Source of the DNA: Fimbriimonadaceae bacterium
GTDB taxonomy: Bacteria; Armatimonadota; Fimbriimonadia; Fimbriimonadales; Fimbriimonadaceae
Length of the DNA stretch: 48,599 nt
Reading direction: 5' to 3'
NCBI GenBank assembly: GCA_024710805.1
Contig: JANJUB010000181.1
Coordinates: 1-48,599, forward strand
The translations under genes were made by a program, and so were the position numbers. Positions 1-8,516 of this stretch are shown piece after piece. Within the stretch, counting starts at the first letter, position 1. Each line of letters begins with the position of its first letter. Under the pieces are notes generated by a model that saw nothing but the letters and a program-made list of their open reading frames with translations, did no database searches and was not told the DNA's origin.

Positions 1-8
1 AGAAGCCG

Positions 9-881
9 GTGACGTTGGCTAACGACCTCGTCGGCGACCCGGCCGCAGTCGGTAGCGGCGCTCACATTGCGTTGGTCTACCCGTCGACGGGGGGTGTGCG
101 GTGGCACCTGGTGACCCCGTCTGGCAAGCCGACGGGCAAGCCGATCATTCTCGATCCGAATCCGAAGGTGGTGCCCACCGTGGGGCAGATCGGGGATCGG
201 TCGTTTGTCTTCCTGTGGAATCCGGACACGCTTGAAGTGGTGTACCGCGTGTGGCGGCCCGGGCAGTTGCCCGGCCCGGAGCGGCGGCTCTATGCGCGCA
301 GCACCGTGCCCGTCGGCATGGCCGTGGACACCGTGCGCAAGGAGGTCGTGATCGCCCTTGCCCAAGATCAAGACGCCGCACGGCCCAGCCGCTGGCAGAT
401 TCGGCGCTTCCGCGAGTCCGACGGCCATCTGGCAGAACTGGGCATGGAGTGGGTCGACGGTGAGGCCGGCCAAAGCCGAGGTCGCGGGCGGCTACGGGCG
501 TTATTCAAGGTCGATAAGGACACCGGTCCCGCGGGGCGACTGTACATCTACGGCCGCGGTTATCACGGGGACGAGTCGCCTTGGGCGTGCACCTACGTAG
601 CGGAGACGATCGCCGACAAGTCGATCCGTGGCGGATGGTTGGTGAAGCGGTTCTACGATGAGTGGACGCAGAGCCGATCGGCTCCGGCGGCGACGTGGTG
701 GAACGGCGACATCCTGTGGGCGTATCGCTGGATCGACGGCGGCAACCCCGACCGAGACAATCTGCTTCATGTCGGCTACCGCGCGCTGGGAATCGACGAG
801 GAGCCGATGGGCGACCACGACGACCTGACGTACATGCGCGACTTCGGCATCCGCCACTCGATTCTGTTTTTGAGTCGGTGA
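9..881 (+). CDS. Hypothetical protein, possibly 5'-truncated by the window edge
   Basis: Not recognised. A 290-residue reading frame from a GTG at position 9. No in-frame stop lies between base 1 and this GTG, so the true start may be outside the window. The protein is rich in Trp, Tyr and Gly-Asp turns, with alternating short beta-type segments such as GAHIALVYP, RSFVFLWNP and AGRLYIYGRGYHG. This is the texture of a beta-propeller or sialidase-like fold, but I cannot point to a defining repeat or active site. There is no signal peptide at the visible start. It converges on the minus-strand gene ending at 888, six bases away. The reading frame is real on codon composition; function is unknown. 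Confidence 0.75.
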   Translation: MTLANDLVGDPAAVGSGAHIALVYPSTGGVRWHLVTPSGKPTGKPIILDPNPKVVPTVGQIGDRSFVFLWNPDTLEVVYRVWRPGQLPGPERRLYARSTVPVGMAVDTVRKEVVIALAQDQDAARPSRWQIRRFRESDGHLAELGMEWVDGEAGQSRGRGRLRALFKVDKDTGPAGRLYIYGRGYHGDESPWACTYVAETIADKSIRGGWLVKRFYDEWTQSRSAPAATWWNGDILWAYRWIDGGNPDRDNLLHVGYRALGIDEEPMGDHDDLTYMRDFGIRHSILFLSR

Positions 882-887
882 TCGCGA

Positions 888-1718
888 CTACTCCCCTGGC
901 TGCCAGTGTCTCGTTAGCTGCCCCTCTTTCCACGCAAAACACGCGGGCGAGATGGAGCCGGGGCCTTCGGAGTACCACTGACCCGCGATGTAGGCCAACT
1001 GCCCGAGGTCGTCCTCGGATTTGGCCTCCTCGCGGAGCAGCACCATCATCTGGTGGCGGGTGGGCAGAAAGATGTAGGCGTCTTGCTCGCCAATCAGTTC
1101 GCCCAAACGGAGGACGTGGCTCGCGACCAAGATCGATTCCCCAGAGTACAGCCGCACCGTGGTGCCACTCGGCATAGTCAGCGACTCGACGTCAAAGGGC
1201 TCCCGTCGCAGATTCTGAAGCCCGATCTCCCAGGCCCCTTCTTGGGTCAGGCCAGCCTCCGCCATCTTATCCGACGAGGTGGTGACGACCGCTTCGGGCA
1301 AGTCTATCGCGATCATGCCCACGAGCCCGTCGCAGACGGGATAGATCCAGGTCTGGAACTTCTCGTGCACCACAATGTCGTCGGGCTGGACCCGTGCCCG
1401 GATCGCTTGGCGCATCTCCTCGGGCGAGAGATCGGAGCCGGGTGGCGAGCTCGAGCGCCGAATCCAATCCGCGATCAGGTCCCGTCGGTCTTCGGGGACC
1501 ACCTGGCGATAGGTTTGCGACAGGTTCATCAGCCCCATCATCATCTCGTCGGGAAGATGGGCTATGCCCTGATTCCAGTCCACTTCGATGGCGATGCCAA
1601 GACTTCGAGCCGCCGCCGCGAGGTCGCTTTGGAAAGCTTCGTAGTCGCTTATGCTCATGTGTTCCGCCCAACCGGGGACCTGCGAACCCTTACCCAAAAG
1701 GCGCTTCAAGAAAGACAT
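888..1718 (-). CDS. DUF1444 (YtpQ)-like hypothetical protein
   Basis: A 276-residue soluble protein with no signal peptide or membrane segment. The middle has the sequence PVCDGLVGMIAIDLPEAV, followed by a helix with GLTQEGAWEIGLQNLRR. This pattern of a conserved strand and then 'alpha-turn-A-x-x-N-L' resembles the DUF1444/YtpQ family of unknown function. The assignment is by eye and moderate. The ATG at 1718 lies only three bases after the stop of the XdhC-like gene (1722), so the two are probably co-transcribed. YtpQ-type proteins have no established biochemical role, and nothing here ties it to molybdenum enzymes beyond position. Confidence 0.7.
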   Translation of the reverse strand: MSFLKRLLGKGSQVPGWAEHMSISDYEAFQSDLAAAARSLGIAIEVDWNQGIAHLPDEMMMGLMNLSQTYRQVVPEDRRDLIADWIRRSSSPPGSDLSPEEMRQAIRARVQPDDIVVHEKFQTWIYPVCDGLVGMIAIDLPEAVVTTSSDKMAEAGLTQEGAWEIGLQNLRREPFDVESLTMPSGTTVRLYSGESILVASHVLRLGELIGEQDAYIFLPTRHQMMVLLREEAKSEDDLGQLAYIAGQWYSEGPGSISPACFAWKEGQLTRHWQPGE

Positions 1719-1721
1719 GCA

Positions 1722-2714
1722 TTACGTTAACACTTCGTACGGCAAAAATCTAGGCTTTCGGCGAACTTGTATGATTTCGGCCATGATCGCGAGTGCAATC
1801 TCCTCCGGCGAGCGGGCTCCGATGTTCAGCCCGACCGGGCCGTGGATGCGGTCGATTTCGGCTTCGCTGAATCCTTGTTCAAGAAGGAACGCGCGTCGCT
1901 TCCGCTGGGTCGCTCGGCTGCCAAGCGCTCCGATGTACGCCACGGGCGAGCGCAGCAAATGAACCAGCGCCACATCGTCGATCTTCGGATCGTGGGTCAG
2001 CACAACCGCATAGGTCGAAGCATCCAAACCCAACGAAGGCAGGGCATCGTCGGGCCAAGCGACGACCATCCGATCAGGAGCATCAGGAAAGCGCTCCGCC
2101 GTCGCCAGCGCCGAGCGCGGATCCACGACCACGACCTCGAAGTCAAGCGACTTCGCGAAGCGAACCAAGGGCACCGCGATATGCACCGCGCCGATGACGA
2201 GCAGGCGGTCGGGAGGGGAGACCACGTGATAAAACCACCCGTCGCTCTCGGCGCTGGTCCGAGCGGAAATCGCTTCCGTGGCTCCGGTTCTCTGCGGCTC
2301 GGGGAGGTCATCTTCGGGCCACAACCATCGCTGACCCGTGTCGAGGTGGGTGGCCAGGACCACCGTCGAGGACGGCAAGACACCCCATCCCCGCCGAGCT
2401 GTCGGCTGAGGATCGACCCACACGCGGATTCGCCCTCCGCACGAGAGTCCGACCTCCCACACCTGCTCGTCGGTCAAGGCGCCAAAGTCGAGCACCTGGG
2501 GCAGCCCCGACGAGAGAGCCTCTATCGCGGCTTGAATGACCGCCGACTCGACGCATCCGCCGCTCACCGAGCCGACCACGACGCCATCCTCCCGAATGCC
2601 CATCATGGCTCCGACCGGCCGCGGGGAGGAACCCCAGGTGTGGATGACGACCGCGGTCGCAAACGCGTACCCGTCGCGGTGCCAGTTTAGAAGGGTCGGT
2701 AGGACGTCACGCAT
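1722..2714 (-). CDS. XdhC/CoxI family protein (molybdenum-enzyme maturation type)
   Basis: A 330-residue two-domain protein. The N-terminal part carries the XdhC_CoxI signature: the TWGSSPRPVGAMM segment at about residues 27-39, then GSVSGGCVE, which contains the conserved Cys. The C-terminal part is a Rossmann-type XdhC_C domain: LLVIGAVHIAVPLVRFA near 170, VVVDPRS, and GALGSRATQRKRR near 265. Family members bind molybdenum cofactor and help sulfurate or insert it into xanthine dehydrogenase or CO-dehydrogenase type enzymes. No such hydroxylase is in the window, so the partner must be elsewhere. The nucleotide-binding motif here is GAVHIA, not the usual GxGHxG. Probably heads a two-gene unit with the DUF1444-like gene. 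Confidence 0.88.
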   Translation of the reverse strand: MRDVLPTLLNWHRDGYAFATAVVIHTWGSSPRPVGAMMGIREDGVVVGSVSGGCVESAVIQAAIEALSSGLPQVLDFGALTDEQVWEVGLSCGGRIRVWVDPQPTARRGWGVLPSSTVVLATHLDTGQRWLWPEDDLPEPQRTGATEAISARTSAESDGWFYHVVSPPDRLLVIGAVHIAVPLVRFAKSLDFEVVVVDPRSALATAERFPDAPDRMVVAWPDDALPSLGLDASTYAVVLTHDPKIDDVALVHLLRSPVAYIGALGSRATQRKRRAFLLEQGFSEAEIDRIHGPVGLNIGARSPEEIALAIMAEIIQVRRKPRFLPYEVLT

Positions 2715-2740
2715 TCAACTCGGCGGCCCCTCACCCCCCG

Positions 2741-2772
2741 ACCCCCTCTCCCCGCAAGCGAAGAGAGGGGGT
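2741..2772. repeat. G/C-rich palindromic repeat (REP-like), copy 1
   Basis: A perfect 10-bp inverted repeat, ACCCCCTCTC at 2741-2750 and GAGAGGGGGT at 2763-2772, encloses a 12-base loop containing CCGCAAGCG. It is preceded by a C-run (CCCCTCACCCCCCG, 2727-2740). It lies in the 69-base gap between the metalloprotease stop and the XdhC-like start. No U-tract follows on either strand, so it looks like a dispersed repeat more than a classical terminator. Related elements are at 21926-22050 and, inside a gene, at 47925-47985. Confidence 0.7.
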
Positions 2773-2783
2773 GCACGGAAGGA

Positions 2784-5255
2784 TCATCCCTTCACGCAGA
2801 CCGGACACTTGGGCTCGACGATCAGCTCATCAGCTCCGAAGGGGAACGCGGTTCCGGCGGTTGGACCAGCGCCCATCTTGTCGGGGTTGGCCAGCCCAAA
2901 CTCGATCGACGTGCGCAGTTCCATAAGGTGGCCCCGCGTAACCGTGTCCGTCGTCTTGGCGATGGCGCGGCGCAGCATGCCGAGTTCAAGCTCAAGCTCA
3001 ACCATCGCCAGCGCGCGAATGTCGGAGGTGTTGCCGAGCTTGCGGGTGAGGCCGGCAACCCACTCTCGCTGGAGGCCTCGGCGGAAGAAGTCCACCTTGG
3101 GGCTCGCGCTGCCAAGTTCCGACCAGACCGAGTTCCGCAGCGTGGCGAGCATCTCGCTGACGCTGTAGGGGGCGATCTGGTGCGACTCGGCCTGCAACAT
3201 GCGATTGAGGCGGGCCTCGCTGAGCAGCGTGTTCACGGCGGAGCGTTGGATGCCGCGCAGGCGGTTTGCGCCCATATCCGCCGAGAACTTGTCCAGGATG
3301 TCCTTCGGGAACAGCCAAGTCGGCGTCGTGAAGGCCTGATCGATGATGTAGCGCACGGCCGAGCGCTGGTAGTCGCGGCTCACCGGGTTGTACACCGCGC
3401 CGCCGCGTCCGCCGCGGTAGTCGATCTGCTCGATGCCGCCTACGACCGCCGCCACATGTCCCAAGTAGGTCTGGAACTGGCCGACGATCTGGCCGTGCAT
3501 GCGCTGAAGCTCGCTGTAGTCCTCGCCGATGCGGACGGTGGCCGGGGCCACGTAGCCCATCACGCGCATTAGGTTCAAAATGCCCAGGCGAGAGGCCTCG
3601 ACCGCGTTATCGCCCAGAGCCTCGGCTTGCGCGGTGGGGTCGGCCGAGCTGAAGTTGTCATAGAACCGAAGCTGCGGATCGGAGACCTGGGCGGCCGCCC
3701 ATGCGTCGAGAACCTGGCGCTCGCCCCACGGATCGCGAACCGACGAGATCGGTGCGTAGCCCCACTTGATGGAGAACTTGTCGTACTTGCCGATCTTCGG
3801 CACCAAGTCCTCGGGCGCGACCTTGTCGCTCGGTTGAGCGACGTAGTTGAACCGCGCATAGTCCATGATCGTCGTGGCGGTGCCGTTTTCTTTGCACCAC
3901 TGCGGATTGCGCAGCGAGGCGATCGGCACCATCGCCGATGACTTGCCGTTATGGGGTAGGCCCAGCGTGTGGCCCACTTCGTGAGCGACCACGAACCGCA
4001 GCAACTCGCCCTGAAGCTCGTCCGAGAACGGGAGCCGGCGCGCGCGCGGATCGTTGGGCGAGGCTTGGGTGAAGTACCAGTCAGTCTGGAGCTTCAGAAT
4101 GTCGTGCCACATGATGATGTGGGCGTTGATGATCTCGCCGCTGCGGGGATCGGCCGTGCTCGGACCCATGGCGTTCGCGATCGGAAGCGGGGCCCAACGG
4201 ATCACGTTGTAGCGGGCGTCCTCGGGGCTCCAGTTGGGATCCTCTTTCTCGGTGGGGGCGTCCTTGGCGATGATCGCGTTCTTGAAGCCGGCGGCTTGGA
4301 AGGCAATGTTCCAGTCCTCGACCCCCTTCTTGCAGTACTCGCGCCACTTCTCCGGCACTTCGCGGCTGATGTAGTAGACGATGGGCTGAACCGGCTCGCT
4401 TAACTCAGCGCTCGGGTCCTTCTTTTCCAGCCGGTGCCGGTTGATGAACGCGTATTCCTTGACGCCGTGGTAGTCGGTGCCGTAGTCCGTGACCCGCGTG
4501 CTGAAGTAGCCCACCCGCGAATCGGCGATGCGACCCATCATCGGCTTCTCAGGAAGCACAACCATGCTGTGGCTCACCACCGCCGTTCGCGGCGCATTGC
4601 CGCTGGCACCACCGAAGAACGAGGCGAGCGGGTTCGAGGCACCCGGGGTGAACGTTTGGGTCACCTCGATATTAATGTTGGTGGGAAAGACGGCAACGCG
4701 ATCGAGGAACGTGCGGCTGCCGTCGAGCATTTGGCCCGCGACCGCCGACCGAATGCTGAACTCGGGGATGTCGCTCTTGTAGAACTGGCCGACGTCGATC
4801 ACGGGGTCGCCGGACTTGGTCCGAGCCTTGATGTCGAACGCGCGGATAATCGGGGCGACGTTGGACTGCTCGACCGCCGCTTGGATCGCGCCGCCTTCGG
4901 TAGCGCGGACCCGGTAGCTGATGATGCGCAGCAGGACCTTCTCGTCGCGGACTTCCCAGCGGACGACCTGCTCGGCCACGCTGGAGCCGTTGTACATGCC
5001 AGCGGGCGTCTTCTTAAGCTCCGTAACCCAAAGGAAATCTCGACCCAGCATTCCGGTCGGGATTTCATAGAGGATCGATTCCTTGTTTCGCCACACCTTA
5101 AACACCCCGTCCTGAGCGGTGTGGTCTTTGGTGGCTTTGGCGTACGAATCATCGGCCTGGGCGGTCGTGGTTGAGGCCGCTCCTCCCTGCGGCTGCTGCA
5201 AGGGCAGCTGGGCGGCCCCGGTAATTGACAATGCGGCGAGCATGGATAACGTCAT
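2784..5255 (-). CDS. Secreted zinc metalloprotease, DUF5117/DUF4953-type metzincin
   Basis: An 823-residue protein with an N-terminal signal peptide (hydrophobic MTLSMLAALSITGAAQ) and a clear extended zinc motif HEVGHTLGLPH at about residues 425-435. This gives three His ligands and a catalytic Glu, the metzincin consensus HExxHxxGxxH. Family members of this length are exported, zinc-dependent, and have DUF5118/DUF5117-type regions before and around the catalytic domain. Substrates are not known. The final residues include CPVCVKG, a C-terminal CxxC that could bind metal or form a disulfide. The start is supported by AGGAG five bases before the ATG. The upstream neighbour is a lipoprotein gene 39 bases away on the same strand, so an envelope operon with the SPFH protein is likely. 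Confidence 0.9.
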   Translation of the reverse strand: MTLSMLAALSITGAAQLPLQQPQGGAASTTTAQADDSYAKATKDHTAQDGVFKVWRNKESILYEIPTGMLGRDFLWVTELKKTPAGMYNGSSVAEQVVRWEVRDEKVLLRIISYRVRATEGGAIQAAVEQSNVAPIIRAFDIKARTKSGDPVIDVGQFYKSDIPEFSIRSAVAGQMLDGSRTFLDRVAVFPTNINIEVTQTFTPGASNPLASFFGGASGNAPRTAVVSHSMVVLPEKPMMGRIADSRVGYFSTRVTDYGTDYHGVKEYAFINRHRLEKKDPSAELSEPVQPIVYYISREVPEKWREYCKKGVEDWNIAFQAAGFKNAIIAKDAPTEKEDPNWSPEDARYNVIRWAPLPIANAMGPSTADPRSGEIINAHIIMWHDILKLQTDWYFTQASPNDPRARRLPFSDELQGELLRFVVAHEVGHTLGLPHNGKSSAMVPIASLRNPQWCKENGTATTIMDYARFNYVAQPSDKVAPEDLVPKIGKYDKFSIKWGYAPISSVRDPWGERQVLDAWAAAQVSDPQLRFYDNFSSADPTAQAEALGDNAVEASRLGILNLMRVMGYVAPATVRIGEDYSELQRMHGQIVGQFQTYLGHVAAVVGGIEQIDYRGGRGGAVYNPVSRDYQRSAVRYIIDQAFTTPTWLFPKDILDKFSADMGANRLRGIQRSAVNTLLSEARLNRMLQAESHQIAPYSVSEMLATLRNSVWSELGSASPKVDFFRRGLQREWVAGLTRKLGNTSDIRALAMVELELELGMLRRAIAKTTDTVTRGHLMELRTSIEFGLANPDKMGAGPTAGTAFPFGADELIVEPKCPVCVKG

Positions 5256-5294
5256 ATCAACTCCTGATCGAATCGTAACTACGAGGACTGCCGA

Positions 5295-5957
5295 TTACGG
5301 CGTTCCGGGTTGGGGAGGATCGTAGGCGAAGGTCTTGACAACCTGCTCGATGATCTTCTCGGTTTCGGCCTGAGCCTCGGGTGCGCTTCCGAAACTGAGC
5401 GTGATCTGCTCTTGGCCTCGGACGAACATGTGAATCTGGGCGATGTACTTCACGGGCGCGCCCGATGTGGTCGGCTGCTCCATCTCTGCGACAAGCACCG
5501 CCCGGGTCGGGTTGTTCACAATCCCCGATTCGATCACGGTGCCCGCCGTCTTCAGCTGATTGAGGTTCTCTTTGAGAATCACGTTGATGTCTGCCGTGGG
5601 GACGGGCATCACGTTGACGTTGACGTTCGTTTGGAACACGCCGGGCTTAACGGGCGCGAATCCGACGATGCGGAACACACCCGTGCTCGCGAACATTCGA
5701 ATCTGCTGCTTGAGCTGCTCGCCTTCGGCTCCGGTTACCCCGAGGTGTTCGACGGCCTGGGTGACGTCAGGCTTGCTGACATCCACCGCAACCCAGTCGG
5801 AGGGCAGCGCCATCGAGACACCGCCCCCTTTCGCAACTTTCCACCCTTGCGGGATAGCCGACTCATTAACCTTCGTTGGCGGAGGCGTGGCGGCCTTGTC
5901 CTTTGAACAACCGCAAATCGCCAACACCAGGATGGCTAGTCCTAAACTCTGCTTCAT
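5295..5957 (-). CDS. Lipoprotein of unknown function
   Basis: A 220-residue protein from the ATG at 5957. An in-frame ATG at 5990 exists but would overlap the upstream gene by 20 bases. The N-terminus MKQSLGLAILVLAICGCSK has a lipobox (LAIC or ICGC, with Cys near residue 15-17), predicting lipidation and membrane anchoring after Lgt/Lsp processing. The body has a KVAKGGGVSMALPSDWVAV segment followed by alternating strands and a C-terminal helix EKIIEQVVKTFAYDPP. This is the layout of PsbP/LpqN-like domains, which open with a 'hydrophobic-LPxxW' strand. That resemblance is an inference. It lies between the SPFH gene and the secreted protease on the same strand. Confidence 0.8.
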   Translation of the reverse strand: MKQSLGLAILVLAICGCSKDKAATPPPTKVNESAIPQGWKVAKGGGVSMALPSDWVAVDVSKPDVTQAVEHLGVTGAEGEQLKQQIRMFASTGVFRIVGFAPVKPGVFQTNVNVNVMPVPTADINVILKENLNQLKTAGTVIESGIVNNPTRAVLVAEMEQPTTSGAPVKYIAQIHMFVRGQEQITLSFGSAPEAQAETEKIIEQVVKTFAYDPPQPGTP

Positions 5958-5970
5958 CTTCGCTAGGATA

Positions 5971-6876
5971 TCACCGATTGACATTTGCATCCTTCATGAT
6001 GCTGCTCAGATCGATCATGAACTGGCTGCCACCCGAAGCTACGCTCGGCAGTTTGCCGTCCCATTTCTCGATCCACTCGCGGGCGATAACGAGTCCACCG
6101 CCGTTCACCTTCAGGGCTTCCGCGTTCAGCTTCGCCGCTTCCGCCGTACCCTTGGCACGGGCGACTTCGGTTTGCTTTTGAAGTTCGGCCTGTTGGAGCA
6201 CGTACTTCTGCTTCTCGGCTTCCTGCTGAGCGACCTGCTTGGCTTCGATCGCCTTGTTGAACTCTGGCGAGAAGTCGAAGTTCACGATCGAAAGGCCGGA
6301 AGGATCGACAATGATGTTGTACGAGCCCAGCCGTCGGATGATCTCGGTTTCGACTTCGGTCTTGACCTGCGCTCGGCTGCGGATCAGCTCCTCCGCGGTA
6401 TAGCGTGCGGTGACGACCTTGAGCGACTCCTGCACGGTCGGATCGATGACTCGTTGCTTGTACAGCAAGCCGACGGATCCATAGACCTCGTCGACCTTTC
6501 CGGGCGCAAGCCGGAAATTGAGGGCAAGCGTGGTCGTGACAATCTGAAGGTCGCGACTTGCAGCGGTCGCCTGCGACTCTTCCTTTTGCGTTCGTGTTTC
6601 CATCAGCTCGACGCGATGAACACCTGGAATGACGATATGGATCCCCGGGTTCATCGTGCCGTCCAAGGCACCGAAGCGCAAGCGGACTCCCTCGTATCCC
6701 GCAGGAACTTGCACGACCCCGCTCCAGAGCACTCCGCCGACGACCATGAAAACGCCCAGCATTCGGGCGGCCCAGGCCATCGGCTTTAGATTCACCGTCT
6801 CGCTCGTTTGCTTGTTCAGACCCGAGAGCATGAACGACAAGACAATGATGACAACCCCAAGAAAAACCGCTAACAT
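5971..6876 (-). CDS. Prohibitin-family SPFH/Band 7 membrane protein
   Basis: A 301-residue protein with two N-terminal hydrophobic segments (about residues 1-18 and 35-55). An SPFH domain follows, opening with VPAGYEGVRLRFGALDGTMNPGIH and including the diagnostic GIHIVIPGVHRVELMETRTQ. The C-terminal third is a long Ala/Glu/Lys/Gln coiled coil (about 205-265: KAIEAKQVAQQEAEKQKY and onward). Prohibitins form large membrane rings and often partner FtsH-type or other membrane proteases. Its same-strand neighbours, a lipoprotein and a secreted metalloprotease, fit an envelope quality-control context, though co-function is inferred. The start ATG at 6876 has GGAGG about 13 bases upstream, rather far. 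Another start cannot be excluded. Confidence 0.92.
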   Translation of the reverse strand: MLAVFLGVVIIVLSFMLSGLNKQTSETVNLKPMAWAARMLGVFMVVGGVLWSGVVQVPAGYEGVRLRFGALDGTMNPGIHIVIPGVHRVELMETRTQKEESQATAASRDLQIVTTTLALNFRLAPGKVDEVYGSVGLLYKQRVIDPTVQESLKVVTARYTAEELIRSRAQVKTEVETEIIRRLGSYNIIVDPSGLSIVNFDFSPEFNKAIEAKQVAQQEAEKQKYVLQQAELQKQTEVARAKGTAEAAKLNAEALKVNGGGLVIAREWIEKWDGKLPSVASGGSQFMIDLSSIMKDANVNR

Positions 6877-6950
6877 CGTTTGGCCAACCTCCGAAGAGAG
6901 TACGAATCAGGGTGGACCGGGGATGCGAACCCGGTATCCTTGTGGGGCTT

Positions 6951-8516
6951 ATGAGCTTTGCCGTCCGCTTGGCTGCCGACAATATTGCCACTGAGGCAGG
7001 CTCGACAACGCCCCTCGATCTGGAGGTCGCAAACCAAAGCGATCAAACCGATCAGTACGAGTTGTCGATCGAAGGGCTTGATCCGGAGTGGACGGCGGTC
7101 CCCGTTCCCGTCTTCGCCGTGTCGGCTCACGACCTGCAGGGGCAGAAGGTGTTCTTCAAGCCGCCGCGCACCAGCGAGAGCCTGGCGGGCAACTATCCGT
7201 TCGTCATCCGGGTGCGAAGCTTGGAGTCGGGTGAAGTTCGGCTGACTCAGGGCGTGCTGGAAATCCGGCCCTATCACAGCGTCAGCATGGAGATCCTGCC
7301 CAAGAAGGGGATCTTTGGACCGTGGCGCAAGACCAACATCTTCCGCGCCACGATCATCAACCTAGGGAACTGCGAGGAGACGTTGCAGCTGTTCGGGAGC
7401 GATCCCGAGGATGCGTTGGCCTATGATCTTCCCGCCGATCAGATCACGATTGCGCCGGGACAGCAGCGCGAGGTGGCGATTACCGTCAACCCGGTTCAGC
7501 GGCGTGCGCTCTCGAATCCTCGCCTGCACGGCTTTCAAATCAGCGCGCGAAGCGTGGAAACACCCAGCGTTTACTGTGCCGCTCAAGCCCAGCTCGAGCA
7601 TCGTCCGGTGGTCTCTCCCGGCAACTTCATGTTGTTCCTGATCGCAGTTGGGCTCATGGTGGGCTGGTGGGCTTTCCGCCCGATGCCGCCGGTGCTCGAT
7701 GCTTTCCAGATCGACCCTGCGGTCGTGCCTCCGGGAGGAGCCGTACGCTTGACCTGGCAGAGCTCGCACGCAAAGAGCGTCAAGGTGCTTTTCAACGACA
7801 GCGTGATTGTCTCGCAGGGTGCCCCGCGGGGCACCACGACGATCAACGTGGATCGCTCGGGCACGTTTACCGCTTACGCCGTCCGTGAAACGCGCACTTC
7901 GGACCCGAGCGTCGTGAGTGTGACGGTCAAAGTGCCCGAAGTATTGCCGCCACCTGAGGTCACCTCATTTGATATCAAGACTCGGGAAGTGGCCCCTGGC
8001 GAGTCCTTCTTCGTGAGTTATCGGGTCAAGGATGCGATCAAAGCGACGTTGTCACCGTCCGGCCAGATTCTCGATCCCAAGCTGGAGAGCATTCAGGTCG
8101 AGGCCCCAAGCCAGCCCGGAGTCGTGCGGTACTTCATCGTGGCGGAGAACGCGGCCGGCCAGACGGCAAAGAGCCGCACGATCAATGTGAATGTCGCGGC
8201 CAAGCCGGAGGCCAACATCGTCGTGTTCCGGGCAGATCCTATGGAGGTCGATCCGGAGGTCGGCAAGTGCAAGATCACCTGGCAGGTTACCGGGGCGGCC
8301 CGGGCTGAACTTGTGGTCGACGGCCAGACCATCGCACTGGAGTCAACGGAAGGTGAAATGACGCTCGACATCACGAAGACCGTTCCGATTGTGTTGATCG
8401 GCTACGACGCAAACGGCCTGACCGTCAAGAAGTCGGCGACGATTACGCTAAAGGCTCCAGTCGTCCGGCCGGATGATTCCACGACCGGCAATCCCGGTAC
8501 GGGAGGGCTCCGATAA
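6951..8516 (+). CDS. Ig-like repeat protein with one central membrane segment
   Basis: A 521-residue protein from the ATG at 6951. A GTG 39 bases earlier is in frame but less likely. The N-terminal 220 residues look like two beta-sandwich domains related to the NPCBM-associated/COG1470 type (VANQSDQTDQYELSIEGLDP; a second with NLGNCEETLQLFGSDPEDA). A transmembrane helix follows at about 225-243 (MLFLIAVGLMVGWWAF). Then come at least three Ig-like domains of about 85 residues with the repeated pattern 'P-G-x-V-x-L-T-W-x-x' and 'A-x-x-A-x-S'. The mature topology would put one half on each side of the cytoplasmic membrane. Its stop codon overlaps the purH start as TAATG, which predicts translational coupling. 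No catalytic motif is visible. Confidence 0.8.
   Translation: MSFAVRLAADNIATEAGSTTPLDLEVANQSDQTDQYELSIEGLDPEWTAVPVPVFAVSAHDLQGQKVFFKPPRTSESLAGNYPFVIRVRSLESGEVRLTQGVLEIRPYHSVSMEILPKKGIFGPWRKTNIFRATIINLGNCEETLQLFGSDPEDALAYDLPADQITIAPGQQREVAITVNPVQRRALSNPRLHGFQISARSVETPSVYCAAQAQLEHRPVVSPGNFMLFLIAVGLMVGWWAFRPMPPVLDAFQIDPAVVPPGGAVRLTWQSSHAKSVKVLFNDSVIVSQGAPRGTTTINVDRSGTFTAYAVRETRTSDPSVVSVTVKVPEVLPPPEVTSFDIKTREVAPGESFFVSYRVKDAIKATLSPSGQILDPKLESIQVEAPSQPGVVRYFIVAENAAGQTAKSRTINVNVAAKPEANIVVFRADPMEVDPEVGKCKITWQVTGAARAELVVDGQTIALESTEGEMTLDITKTVPIVLIGYDANGLTVKKSATITLKAPVVRPDDSTTGNPGTGGLR

Noticed and set aside
6905-6990. tRNA-like 3' half on the minus strand (CTCATAA loop and a CCGGG/CCCGG arm with TTCG)
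   Set aside because: The T-arm pairs well but its loop has eight bases and lacks the invariant A58. There is no pairing anticodon stem, D-arm or acceptor partner, and the start of the Ig-like gene overlaps it. Most likely chance, possibly a remnant.
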